DNA from: Diphasiastrum complanatum
Taxonomy: Eukaryota; Streptophyta; Lycopodiopsida; Lycopodiales; Lycopodiaceae
NCBI GenBank assembly: GCA_029204225.1
Contig: CM055103.1
Location: 217,882-281,881, forward strand
Direction of reading: 5' to 3'
DNA: 64,000 bases
Shown here: positions 10,655-21,778 of the stretch, one piece after another
Numbering within the stretch: the stretch's first letter is position 1
Layout of the letters: each line of letters opens with the position of its first letter
The notes under the pieces: generated by a model
Told to the model about the DNA's origin: nothing
Seen by the model: the letters and a program-made list of their open reading frames with translations, nothing else
The model's database searches: none
Program-made: the position numbers and the translations under genes

Positions 10655-10752
10655 TTTGGCTCAGGGTTGAATTTTGGCTCTGGGTCGAATTTTAGCTTTG
10701 GGTTGAATTTTAGCTCTGGGTCGAATTTTGACTCTGGGTCGAATTTGAACTC
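10655..10752 (+). repeat. 18-bp repeats coding GSxxNF in gag
   Basis: The unit AATTTTGGCTCTGGGTCG and close variants recur about six times, coding alternating Asn-Phe and Gly-Ser residues just before the zinc knuckle. Confidence 0.8.
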
Positions 10753-11432
10753 TTCATCCTTCCAACCAAAGCAGAAACTATTCTGCGAATACTACAAGAA
10801 AATTGGACATGAAATCAAGGACTGCAAAACTTTGAAATATAATAATGAAAAGAAGAAATAGTACCAGCAACAAGCACATAGTGCTTCAACCAGTTTTTCG
10901 ACCCATCAACAAGAGGAAGATGAAGCAGCTTTTATGACCAAGGTCGAAGAACAACAGGATATCACTTCTTGGTATCTTGACTCTGGAGCAACACAACACA
11001 TGACTCACCACAAAGACTGATTCAAGGACTACGAATTATACACCCACTCTTGAGTTGTGCAACTTGGAGGCAACTCATCTCACACAATCCAGGGTGAAGG
11101 AACAGTCAAGGTTGAATTTCAGAATGGTGAAGTCAAGTTGTTGTCCAACGTTCTCCACATTCCAAATCTGATCAAGAATCTGCTCTCAGTTAGCAAAATC
11201 ATTGATTTAGGTCAGAGGGTCGAATTTGACACAAATGCCTGCACAATCTCTGACAAGTCTCGGAAAGCTCTAGCTTTCGGAAGAAGAAGTGGCAATTTAT
11301 ACAAACTCAACCATTACTACTCTTCTAATAGTCAAGCTCTTTACACCACTACGTCTGAATCAACTGATATGCTATGGCATCTCAGATTAGGCCATCTCAA
11401 TTTCAATAATATTCAACAAATGTCAACACAAA

Positions 11433-11630
11433 GTTTAGTAAAAGATCTGTCTCAAATCAGCAAATCGAATTCCCCATGTAAAAGTTTTATTATCAACAAG
11501 CATGCTAGAAGTCCATTCATTTCTGCCTTAGTTTAGTAAAAGATCTGCCTCAAATCAGCAAATCGAATTCTCCATGCAAAAGTTTTATTATCAACAAGCA
11601 TGCTAGAAGTCCATTCATTTCTGACTTAGT
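11433..11630 (+). repeat. 99-bp tandem duplication in copia gag-pre-integrase
   Basis: The block beginning TTTAGTAAAAGATCTG at 11433 repeats at 11532 with few changes. The period is 33 codons, but the junction codon becomes TAG (11534-11536) and stops the frame. Confidence 0.9.
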
Positions 11631-11785
11631 TCACACTCCTAGAAATTTGCTGGACCTTGTGCACATTGACATTTGTGGCCCGATGCAGACTGCTACCACA
11701 GGGAAAACACTATATTTTCTTATTTTCATCGATGATTTTTCACGATAGACTGCTACTTATTTTTTGAAGAACAAATTAGAGGCAT

Positions 11786-12470
11786 TTACCACAAGAAAGC
11801 ACTCTACACACTAGTAGCAACACTAGAGCATAAGTAAAGCAAACAAGAGAGATCTCTCCTCCACAATGGGTGCCCTACTACCCTCATATAGATGGCCCAT
11901 GGACCCCTCCAATGCACTATGGAGTTCCATGCTCATCCAATGAGAGAGAGAGAAGCCTAGGGGAGTTAAAGAATCTCCAAGAGCCTCCATAGGTTTATGG
12001 AATGTCAAGAGACTCCTTCCATAACCTATGACTCTTTGAATGCCTTTCTTGTGGGAGTTGGGAACTCAATGGACACTTTAGAAGGGCGCCCTCCTACTAG
12101 GTCCCATTTCCCAAGTTGTGCAAGTATACTTTGGTCCTAGACCAATAAAGTGATATGGTTCAAGGTTGAGGCCCAAGGTTTAGAAAAATAGTCATCCAAT
12201 GACTTTCTAACACCTCTCTAGGTTCCATACCTCCATCCAAGGTATAGACACCTACCTGCCCTTAACCAAGGACACTAGTACCTTAATCTAAGACACATGC
12301 CCTTAATACTAAGGGTACCCTTTATCCAAGGGTCACGTGACTCCATACCTCCAACTAAGGTATAGTCACTTGCTTGTCCTTATCTAAGAGCACATACTCT
12401 TAATCCTAAGGGTACCTTGCCATTTAGTCCCCAACACTAAATGGACTAATAGGGGTCTGAAGTACTGCTA
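11786..12470. repeat. LTR-like sequence shared with 44600-44800
   Basis: From ACAAGAAAGCACTCTACAC through CCTAGGGGAGTTAAAGAA (to about 12000) it matches the LTR at 44222-44891. The rest (12000-12470) differs and has its own internal duplication, with TCCATACCTCCA followed by AAGGTATAG at about 12226 and 12342. It interrupts the copia integrase. Confidence 0.7.
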
Positions 12471-13074
12471 GTTACGTAGGTATGTAACATTTCTGGATCA
12501 GGGAGCAGTTCTACAAACTTTTTATCTAATCAGAAATAGACAAGAACTAGATTATTACATGTGGATTTTGCCCTTGCACTAAAGGTCACCATCAAAAGGT
12601 GGCTCACTCTAAATTATTTAAGGGGGGTCTACCTTTATTTACAAAGCCTAGGAAATATGACTAGCTCCTACATGGTTGTTCCTTCTCTGGGATACACCAT
12701 GTAGGCTCACATAGATAATTCGTTGTCACCTTAGCTAGTAATTTCTCGGCTCTCATGCTCGGCTCTCAGCTTCTTCTGCTCTCCTCCTTCTGAGACCTCC
12801 TCGGTCATGGGTGAGAGATATTTTGTGTCTTCAGCTTGGCTCGGCATCTGGGAATTCTTTGAAATCTGCTAACATTATCCACCCCTAATATGTTGCAGGA
12901 CCCACTGCAATACCGGTGATGTCTTTCCGCTTGGCACTTGGAAAAGCGTGGATCTTCATTCGCTTCCTTAAAACCAGGTGCTTATCATCCACAACACTTA
13001 TTCCTCAAAATTGGAAGTCTCTCAATTTGCCACTACATTTTAGCCCTCTTGAGAACTTGCGAGTCCTGCTTGCC
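12471..13074. other. no gene recognised
   Basis: Short frames only. It may be the 3' part of the element that carries the coiled-coil ORF, because that ORF's frame decays into this stretch on the minus strand. Confidence 0.4.
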
Positions 13075-15318
13075 TCACCATCGTGCCGTTTGCTTTCTCT
13101 CGCTCATCTTTCGCCCCAGGGCTTCAAACACTTGGAAGCAGAGCTTACTTTCGAAGTTGAGAGGCCCTAGGTATTCTCTTATCTTTTCCACAAAGCCCAT
13201 TTCTTGCCAGTCTTCCACCATGGTCACATATCGTGACGACATGAAGGCCGCTCTGTAGTATAGCCGGGCCATCATCTCATGGTCTTCTTGCACGCCATGT
13301 CCCACAATTGGTTCACCTTGTCCAAGACTTGTTGTAGGGCCTTCGTTAAGTCTTCCAGCGACTTCTGGGACTCCAAGATGATCTTCTCTTGCTTGGCCAC
13401 AATATTTTCAAAATTTTTCTTCTTGGCCTCTCGTTCTTGGATCAGGCATACGTACTTTTTCATCCAGATGGCTGAGGCCTGGAATCGAATGTCCTTGGGC
13501 TTGACTAGAGGAGCATCGACTGTCATTGCACCCGATGATCCGTCCCGTACTTGGTCGATTTGGACCATCTGGTGCTTCAGTTGCTGTTGGACCTCTTCCA
13601 GAGTGGTCTTTTGCCCGGCCATCACGGATCTGGTTTCCACTGTCTCTTTTTCTCTCTCTTTAGCCAGACTTTGATATTGCACAATTTCTTGGTCTTGATG
13701 CTGGACCTTGCTCTCGAGCATTTGATATTGGCTTACCAACCAATACATATGGTAGCGCATTTTGGATAGGCCAATTATTGAGCGCTTGGCTGTTTCAGTG
13801 AGCTTATCAGGGTTAGTGAGGGTTGGGTACTGATCTGGAGTGTGGGATGGTGAGGCTACACCAAAAAATAAACGGTGTGTTAGAGCTGAAGATGGAGGTG
13901 GGGGTGGAGGGAGTGGAGGGATGATTTTAGTAACCGTTGTGGTGGTGGTGGTTAGTGAAGGGGTCAGACTTCTTCCTGGCTGCTCCACCTTCTCTGGCTC
14001 GTCGTCACTTATTTCCATCAGGTCCGTAGCATTAAAATATTGTGATGTGTCCAATGTGTGGACTTGCTGGGCCTGTGGTTGTTGGTCTTGTGGTTGTTGA
14101 GCCGCTTCCGTGTCTTGGGGACTGGATATCCCCACTCCTATCCCCTCAAAACTTGTGCCAGTGGTGATGTTGGTGGCGTTGGCGTGGTAATCAATGTGGG
14201 TGGGGTGGTGACTTTGTCTGGTTGAGCAACAAATTGTGATGGTGTCATAATTGGGGCTGCTGTAGATGTCATTGCTGCATCACCCATGTCGATGACATGT
14301 GAGGGTGACGAGTGTTGTTGTGAGGCCGTGGATGAGCTTCCATCATCGGAAGTAGAACCATCTGAGATTGATCCCGCTGGAGATGTGCTCCTAGCTTGAA
14401 GCTTTCTTTGCATCCTTTGTTGCCTTGTGTCTGGCAACTGGGCCTTGGAGGTATCGGCCTCTTGAGCTTCGGAGGTTGCGGCTACTTGTGGGTCCAGTTG
14501 TGGGCTTCTTTGCCAGAGGGAGAATACTAGTGTTTACTCGTTTAGGCTGGGATCCCGATGGCGAAGTAGCCCTTGATCGTGCATGCTTGGACTTTTTTGA
14601 TTCGATGGGAATGTCCCATGCCTTGTCAGCAAGCTGCTGGTGTTGTTGAAGCTTTGGACCATTCTATACTTGTTGAAGAGTGATATTGTCATATAGTGTT
14701 GTTATCAGTTGCTTGTTCTTAAGGCACTCATGAAGGCAGTTCGAAACAAACTGTGCCCAATCATAGAGGTTCTGGGCATGTAGTCGTGAATCTGCCATTA
14801 TATGAAACAGGGACATGGGTACTCTCTGCAACTTGGTTCTTGGTCGTTGTGTGCACTTTGTCAAGTACGCACATGCCACTTGTAGTTGTGGGTCATTGAT
14901 TGCTTCAACTCTGTACCCATCCTTGTTCTTCCACTTGTCCATGGAGGGATCAATGAATTTGAAATATGCTGTCTGCTCAATTTTTTGAAGTGTCCTGGTG
15001 ACATCATTTGGTCCTCGTGGGAACCCAGAAGGTTGCAAGTCGGCCGGTGCAAATGATATGTTATAAACATAGTTCCTCACAGGAGGAACTATTAGCTGGC
15101 ACGACCTTGTTGTAGCATTGTAGTTGGCATATATCATGTGCACGAGGTACGGGCTTTGATACCCCGTCAAGACAGACATCTAGAACTCAATGGCTTTAAA
15201 GAAGGATGCTGCCTATTGGTACCAGTGTTGCATTTCAGTGATATCCAATTTGGACAGTTGGATGTCGAGCTTATTGGCATCGGGGTCATCAGAACTGGAG
15301 GCAGGGTTGATAGACATG
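13075..15318 (-). pseudogene. broken ORF of unknown family with coiled coil and Pro-rich linker
   Basis: Reading the minus strand from ATG at 15318, one protein of over 700 residues can be followed through two in-frame stops and at least three frameshifts. Pieces: an N-terminal globular part (15318-14664) with YQSPYLVHMIYANYNATTR and LYDWAQFVSNCLHE; a basic stretch (SKKSKHARSR); a Ser/Thr/Pro-rich linker (14437-14138) with polyproline (PPLPPPPPP, about 13900); then a Gln/Glu/Lys-rich coiled coil (about 13800-13290) and a short tail (13305-13075). I do not recognise the family. The layout resembles a gag-like or structural protein of a transposon rather than an enzyme. The 5' flank holds a repeat array and the 35-bp inverted repeat. 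Confidence 0.5.
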
Positions 15319-15353
15319 CTGAAAAAATTGGGAAACAGGGTTCTGAAAAAAAG

Positions 15354-15560
15354 GTGTCGGTCGAGAAGGCAAACAGGATGAACGGGCGTCGGTTGAGATG
15401 TGAGCGGAGGGTGTCGGTTGAGATGTGAGCGGAGGGTGTCGGTTGAGATTTGAGCGGAGGGCATTGGTTGGAATTTGAGAGGGAGGTGTCGGTTGAGATG
15501 TGAGCAGAGGGCGTCGGTTGAGATGTGAGAGGGAGGTGTCGGTTGAGATGTGAGAGGAAG
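15354..15560 (+). repeat. GTCGGTTGAGATGTGAG tandem array
   Basis: About seven units of 25-26 bp, each with GTCGGTTGAGAT or a one-base variant. The same core recurs at 23594-23784 and singly at 58090. It lies immediately upstream of the ATG of the broken coiled-coil ORF. Confidence 0.9.
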
Positions 15561-15785
15561 TCTGTGTGAAGGGAGTTAGGGTGCAAATGGAAAGAACTGT
15601 GAAGAATTGAGGTTGGGAAGGGAAGATGTGTGAAAGCGGAGGTGTTGGGAATAGAACGGTGTGGAGGATGTGTGTCAAACAAAATAAAAAGATTGGAACA
15701 GAATGAGGTGGGATAAGAACGATGGAAAGTAGAAGTTTGGAAAAATGGAGGTGGGGGTATATGGTTGTGAAGGAGCTGTAGAGGT

Positions 15786-15820
15786 CATTAGAGGAGTTCT
15801 CAATATCAAAAAGACCCTTT
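15786..15820. repeat. 35-bp inverted repeat, left copy
   Basis: It runs from CATTAGAGGAGTTCTC to AAAGACCCTTT and is the exact reverse complement of 23081-23115. The identity stops abruptly at both edges. Confidence 0.93.
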
Positions 15821-16360
15821 AAGGAATGCCATGTAGGATATAGAAAAATATCATAATAAAAAAAACAATATTGTTTATTTGCTTGCCCACACCACTCCCA
15901 AGGCCTCCCCAACTCCCAATGATCTAACCACAGTGTCTATAGTCACAGTTAAAAACTGTTAACAGTTCGCAGTATAACTTACTAAATTCAAAAATATTCC
16001 CTCCATTGGTTACGAAAAGGGCAATATTTTCAATAGATCTAGAATATGACTACCATCCCCAAATTCGAATCAGGAAAAAGTTCAACATGTTTACATATGC
16101 ATTCCTTCCAAGAGAATGGAAATATGGGTGTCATCTCCAATTATGAACGCCATCATCACTTTGGAATGAAAATATGAGCGCCAACTACCTATTGGAATGA
16201 AAAAATGAGCGGCATTTCCAAATTTGAATCAAGCATACAAGCATGGAGTTTGGATTGATCGTACATAGTATATAATATAATCAAAGATGAGTACTTTGCT
16301 TTGCTTCATAGAATTTGGTCATAGTACTTTGATGCAACTGATTACTCTATTATTTTTTTG
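15821..16360. other. spacer with short direct repeats, no gene
   Basis: The motif GGAATGAAAATATGAGCG recurs with variation (about 16115, 16160, 16195), and there is a small palindrome AACTGTTAACAGTT near 15955. No coding frame is seen. The repeats may be subterminal sites of the island to the right. Confidence 0.5.
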
Positions 16361-18985
16361 ATGATGACATTGTATCATCTACATGTGGATATCCCTATTG
16401 ATTTGGCACCTTTGCAGAGAAGAGGAGGCAAAAAAATTCAAATATCTATTAAGGATCGTTCTCGTTACAGGGCAGAAGGAAAAAAAAAAACATGGATTTG
16501 TGGATAGATGGAACATTATATCCACAAGATCCAAGCACTTTGACACATCCCACGTTCTCTTCAATAACTCATTTAGTTACATGGATATGCAATGGACATA
16601 GTGGATTACTAGGATATTGTGAAAGATTGCAGAACCATGGAAAACAACTTTATATGAATAAAGTTCACTTTTTAGAAGGTGAGTTAATTCGGATATCCTC
16701 TTATTGTCAGAATAGAGATTGTCATCTCCAAAAGACATTAGAAGAAAATGAACAACTTAAAAAAATAATGAATCATTACAGAAGATAACAATCAATATCA
16801 AATCAGAACTAGAACAAATGCAATCAGTCTTCCAGTCTATTCGTATTGAAAACTTACAATTATTGAGGGATGTGGATTTGGCAAAGAAGAAGGCTGAAAG
16901 TAAGAAGCGAAAGCGAAAAAGTTGCAAGGATATTCAAATGCTTTCAAAAGGAGGTTATCGAAATAGAAGGATCCGTGCATTCAAGTAAGCATATTCTGAT
17001 TTTTGTAAGTTTTTCAATGACATTTGGATTTAATTTTAGCTATGGTGATATTCTGTTAACTATCTGTTTTTTTTGCAAATCTGCATTAGTAGCTCCTCGG
17101 AATATTAAAGACAATGCTTCACTAGAATGTCATTGGTCACAATATTGACTTGCAAATCCACTGAGCATATCATGATGAGCAATAGGATTTCAAATGTAAA
17201 GTGTAAAATAGCAGAGTCTTTGATGGTGGACATTCAAAATTTTTTAGATAAGACTATAGTTCAGGGTGCTTGTGATTTTGCGGGTATTAGTAGAGAAGCA
17301 TATGCAACAATATTTAAACTAATTAGAGAATCTTTTAAGCAAGTTCAAACTAGAAAAGTCCTAATCCCTAGGACATATCACTTGAAGAAAGAGAGGGATA
17401 CATTAAACATAGGTATGCATAAGATCATTGGAACTCCATTTCATATTGAGGAGGTGTATGAAACTGATCGATATTCTAGAATTCATCAAACAATTTATTT
17501 GTTGATCTAAATTACTTGCTGAGATACATCGTCACATTCTATGATATAACCTATGAAAAGGTGAATGGCAAAATAATCATAGTACTTAAGTTAGATGAGT
17601 CAGAAATTGTAAAAGTGCAGAAGATGGAGAGGGTTAGTATAACTCTCATAAATGGTGCTCTATCACAAACAGAGAACCAAGAAGATTTCAGATTCAGTGT
17701 CCAGTCAAAAAATGATATATGGTGGTTGGCAGCGTTTCAAGTAACTAGCCTCATTATTACATTACATTCATTGAATAGTATTAATACATTGTAAATTAAG
17801 TCCGATTAATTTTTTTGGACAAGTGCTAAAAGAGGATCATGATATATTATCATGGATATTCTCAAGGATATCTTATTCTAGGATCATCAAGGACCATATG
17901 GATGGAGGACTTCTCAATGTTCCAGGAGTTGGAGACTTCAATGTTGAATGGCACTTAGCAGGTGATTTGAAAACATTAAAATGTGTGTATAATGTCTCTC
18001 ACGGTGCTACATTAAAACACCCTTGTTTGTACTGTATGAAAATGGCAAAAGATGTAACTAGGAGCACAGTAATTACTAGAGAATATGCAGATCCAAACCG
18101 GAAGCCTATGCTGCCTATCCCCTTAAAAAATGTGCATGTTTGCACTCTTCATGCAGAAGTTAGATTAGTATAAAAGATCATTTATCTTCATATAATTTTT
18201 GCTTGGAATACTAAGCCAGCATCATTAGCAAAGAAAGCTATCTCTCGATTAGAAGATGTTTTATCAAAAGAAGGACTCCATAAAAGACATGTCAAAATTC
18301 AAAAAGATGAAAAGCTTTCAGGAAAGAATGGGAACATGCCAACTAAGCCAAGCATAGGAGGAGCAAAAGCACATCGTTTCCTATCAAATCATACTGGTAG
18401 GGCTTCTAATATTCAACACTCAGTCTGGACAGATATTATTGCTGCTACTCAGGACTTCGAGAAAGATGGCAAAACCAGAGTACTAAAAGTTGATGTATGG
18501 AAAAATCTTGATAGTATGATTGCTATTTTAAGAAAAGAAAAATACTTTGATATTGATAAGAAAGCTGTCCAAAGGACTTGTGTCGAGTTTGTTAATGCAG
18601 TATCAAAAGCATGGGGAGATGATCACATCACTCATTACATGGTTAGTATTAAATTATTAATATGCTTTCAAATTTGCATATATATTTAGATCCAAACATA
18701 AGACTAACATTATGATTTTGACATATGCAGCACATACTAGGAGATCATACAACATTTTTTGCAAATACATATGGAAGCTTGAGTGTATGGTCATCACAAG
18801 GGATGGAGAAGTCACACTGGCAAGCACGAGCAACATTTCATTGAAATACACAACATGGAGGAACCAATGAAAAATGAAACTACATTTGTCAATTGTTTCA
18901 GTGGTTCTACCGCAGAGTTCAAATTCGACATATGACAAAGTCCACACAATACAAGAAGTTTAGAAAAGCATGCAAGTTCATATAG
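16361..18985 (+). pseudogene. intron-containing transposase-like gene, decayed
   Basis: From ATG at 16361, exons can be joined with a few frameshifts (for example at the poly-A run near 16480). Plausible introns are 16984-17089, 17740-17825 and 18641-18730, all GT-AG. Parts in order: HLHVDIPIDLAPLQRRGG; a coiled coil with a KKRKRK nuclear signal (about 16890); an IQNFLDK-to-ISREAY region; GVGDFNVEWHLAGDLKTL followed by HPCLYC (about 17930-18040); NVHVCTLHAE; and after the last intron GMEKSHWQARATFH and NTQHGGT (18800-18860). Acidic residues in GDFN, GDLK and GMEKSH, with a Cys pair, resemble a DDE-type transposase layout. The superfamily is not identified and the enzyme assignment is inference. 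Stops in the last exon show it is broken. Confidence 0.5.
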
Positions 18986-19137
18986 GAAGAGAAAATTAGA
19001 TGATTGTTGAGTACAAGATCATCATTATCATCAAATCATGACATGTTTAGAATTGCTTTGCAAATTCATTGAACAAGAAAGGAGAAATACTCAATGTAAA
19101 TGTATTGATTGTATTATACCAAAATACAAAGTGTCAA

Positions 19138-20635
19138 CTATTCATCATCAGATCTTGTGTCAGATTCTATGGCAGTATTGTCATGAAGAAATTCTCTACT
19201 GGCGTATGCATCTAATAGATGTGCATTATCCTTATTTCCACTAAGCTCAATATAAGTGGAATATAATGAATAATGAGAGCTCCTTAAAGGAACATTCCCA
19301 TCAGTAAAGCCTAAAATGCTCAAAACATAAGATCTTTTGACAAAAATGATCTTATTTGTCTTTACAAATTTATGTCCTCCTAGGTAAAATGATAAAGCTT
19401 TAACTGCCATTATAAGAGTCTCCCCGACTGGGCTCAGCTTGGAATGAGCAATACGGATCTCATTCTTCAGGAAATGCCTAAGATAGTGGCCAAGTGTGAC
19501 TATTCCTCTGGAAAGACGATGTGTGTTGTCTGAAACCCATCTATTATGAGAGCATCATGCAATAGGAAATTTGTTAGCAAAAACACATTCAGTGATTAGA
19601 AATATCGTAATGCAAGGAAGTTTAAACACTTACACATTCTTCATCATCAGTAGTAACCAGATCAGGATAATCAATATAATGACCACATACTGAACTGGAA
19701 TCATCCGTGAAATGCAATAATGATGGACGAGGGAAGCCCATCTGGGATTGAAATGCCGTGAATTCTTCATCGGATGGTCTGCCTCGCCCATCCTCAGTTA
19801 TATTTGATAAAGTCTTAGTCAAGCATTCTTCACCAGTCATAATTTCCTCCCCATCATCAAAATCAATACCAGCAACAAGATCATCTGTTTCAAAATCTAC
19901 GAAGTCGGAGAATTCGGAAATTGTGCCGGATAATAAACATAGAATCTCGTCTTCACGATAGTCAAAAAATTTACATAAATCAGCAGTAGTAAAATATACA
20001 TCGTCATTAATATAATATACAGGCAAATTGAATAGACATTTAGAATCCTCTGCAGGATTGGATTCATCAGCAGATGTATTTTGGCCAATAAAAGAATCTC
20101 GTAGAGAATCAATATTTATACTTATAAAGTCACTTTTCTTATCAAGAGTGTCGATAAGAAAGTGATTGATGTCCTTAATAGCTGACTGAATGGAGGATGA
20201 TGAAAAGGGAGGGTCAACAACATAAATTTCATCATCATTTGGGATCTGAACTAACAAGAAAAGTACGAAACCACTGTGATATTCAACCAATCGACATTTC
20301 TTGTTGCAATAAGGACACAGTGAACTGCTTTTGAAAAGATCAAACAATTTGGTGAACATTCTATCCAGTCTGTGTTTGAAAGCTGGGAAGAAGTGAACCA
20401 GATCAGTATAATGCATGTACTGGAGTGAACCTATGGAGAAAACAGGTTTACTAAGTATATCTCTGAATCTAACATAATGTTGATAAAAAACGTCAGAATT
20501 TGGTTGTGCAGTCCTGAAAACATGTAGATATGGCCTGAGTAGGCTGTGGAAGTAGTCCAGATTTTCAGTAATCCCAAATTTACTAAGAAATGAACTCAAT
20601 CCTGAATCTCTTGAGGATCCTGAGGAAGAGGCCAT
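19138..20635 (-). CDS. two-exon gene of unknown function (463 aa)
   Basis: Exon 1 runs 20635-19636 and exon 2 19529-19138. The donor (GAAT|GTGTAAGT) and acceptor (TTTCAG|ACAAC) keep the frame and give 1392 bp without a stop, an apparently intact gene. ATG at 20635 begins MASSSGSSRDSG; an earlier in-frame ATG at 20665 is possible. A Ser-rich start is followed by a helical region and then CPYCNKKC (about residue 105), a possible zinc site. Residues 190-330 are strongly acidic, then exon 2 gives a compact basic domain (GHYLRHFLKNEIR, FYLGGHKFVKT). No family is recognised. It is convergent with the transposase-like gene, ending 150 bp from it, which suggests both belong to one element. Confidence 0.5.
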
Positions 20636-20665
20636 CGAAATAAAATGAATATCGCACTTGTGCAC

Positions 20666-21111
20666 GAGGGAGACGAGAAAGAAAACTAACTATCAAGATG
20701 GCGCACAAGAGAGATATGTACGACACGAGATATCGAATATCGCACTTGAGCGCAAGTAGGTGTCGTTGAGTGCAAACGGTCAACAAAGCGCGCGCACAAG
20801 AGCGATATGCCGCGAATTTCGATAACGGAAAAAAGGTAAAAAATTAATCGATTTTCGTGTCATTTATACTAAATTTTTGCACGTGCGGTCAACGATCAAT
20901 GGACACGTGTCTACTTTCAATTCGACTACAACTACTGGCACGTGCGAGGTGACACCAGAACACGTGTGAAATGACAACTGGACACGTGTTGCGTGTTCAT
21001 TCAACTCTGTCTTTCTTAATAGCATGTTGAAATCAGTATTCTAATGTAATTGTTTCATTCTAATTTATTCTGTTTCATAATTGGTTTCTTTTGCACTGAA
21101 TTATTTTGCAG
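20666..21111. other. intergenic region between divergent units
   Basis: The stretch between the 5' end of the 463-aa gene (-) and the Ulp1-like exons (+). It contains CACGTG cores near 20880, 20938, 20960 and 20985 (CACGTGCGG, CACGTGTCT, CACGTGTGA), a clustered G-box-like motif that may serve as promoter or binding sites. Confidence 0.4.
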
Positions 21112-21454
21112 TCACCACAGCAAAATGATTCATTCAGCTGTGGGTGGTACACGTTATACAATGCCAAGTTATTTTTTGAGTGGTTCAACCTTCAGGAAGA
21201 TGTTGATATTTCTAAGGTAATAAATTTTGTTTATTCTTATTTTTGGAATTATGATTAGTTTTCTATTTTGTTGATGTTTTTAGCCATTACTAATACATGA
21301 ATGTTCTATTTTGCAGTTTACACTTCCTAAGTACACATCAAGCCAAGTGTACAAATTCAGACAAGAAATCATCTTGAGTATACTAGCTAGGGCAAGGCTT
21401 CAGCCTCCCTTTATTGATGATGGTGCAAAGGATGATGTAGTAGTACTAAATTAA
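21112..21454 (+). pseudogene. C-terminal exons of a Ulp1-like (C48) cysteine peptidase
   Basis: Two phase-0 exons, 21112-21216 and 21317-21454, each preceded by a T-rich tract and TTGCAG, with donor AAG|GTAATA between. The first encodes SPQQNDSFSCGWYTLYNAK, matching the Q-(5-6)-C-G end of Ulp1/SENP peptidases, where Gln forms the oxyanion hole and Cys is the nucleophile. The second ends VVVLN and a stop. The upstream part with the catalytic His and Asp is not seen, so it is truncated or its first exons lie elsewhere. Ulp1 domains are common passengers of plant Mutator-like and some CACTA elements, which supports a transposon island. Confidence 0.55.
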
Positions 21455-21778
21455 GATCAGAAAAAGTATAGATAGCATAGAACAAAAATACATGTATAGA
21501 CTTCATAGAAAAATATACATTGATATATCAAATGCTGCTCCAGTTTATGAATTTGGGAGCACAAAATACATGTATAGATGCCCAACTTGGGCTTTCATTT
21601 ATTGAATGAAAGGGTGTACACACAGATTTTTACTAAAGTTTATTTGAAACTATTGTTCTCCCACAATGGTGATTGTTGTAGGTAGATCTTTGCAGCACGT
21701 TATCAGCTCCTGTCTTTTTCGCATCTGTGACATGACAAATATTAGTGAATGTGCAATTGTAAATCATGACATTGTCTA

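Larger units (their letters stand above)
10392..11786 (+). mobile_element. copia remnant: gag end, protease, integrase start
   Basis: The gag end (LLSSLPETYENWVMAV, 10392-10670) shifts into a Ser/Asn/Phe-rich tail and a degenerate zinc knuckle CEYYKKIGHEIKDC, where the second Cys has become Tyr. The protease follows near 10975 (WYLDSGATQHMTHHKD, then a stop) and continues at 11057-11536 with NVLHIPNLIKNLLSVSKI. A gag-pre-integrase segment with WHLRLGHLNF and an integrase start (LDLVHIDICGPM, near 11650) come next. It is cut at about 11786 by an LTR-like sequence. Not functional. Confidence 0.87.

Noticed and set aside
15167-15912. Minus-strand frames with STDTLRSHLNRHP-like repeats
   Set aside because: Translation of the GTCGGTTGAGAT array; the downstream ATG at 15318 begins a better-supported protein.
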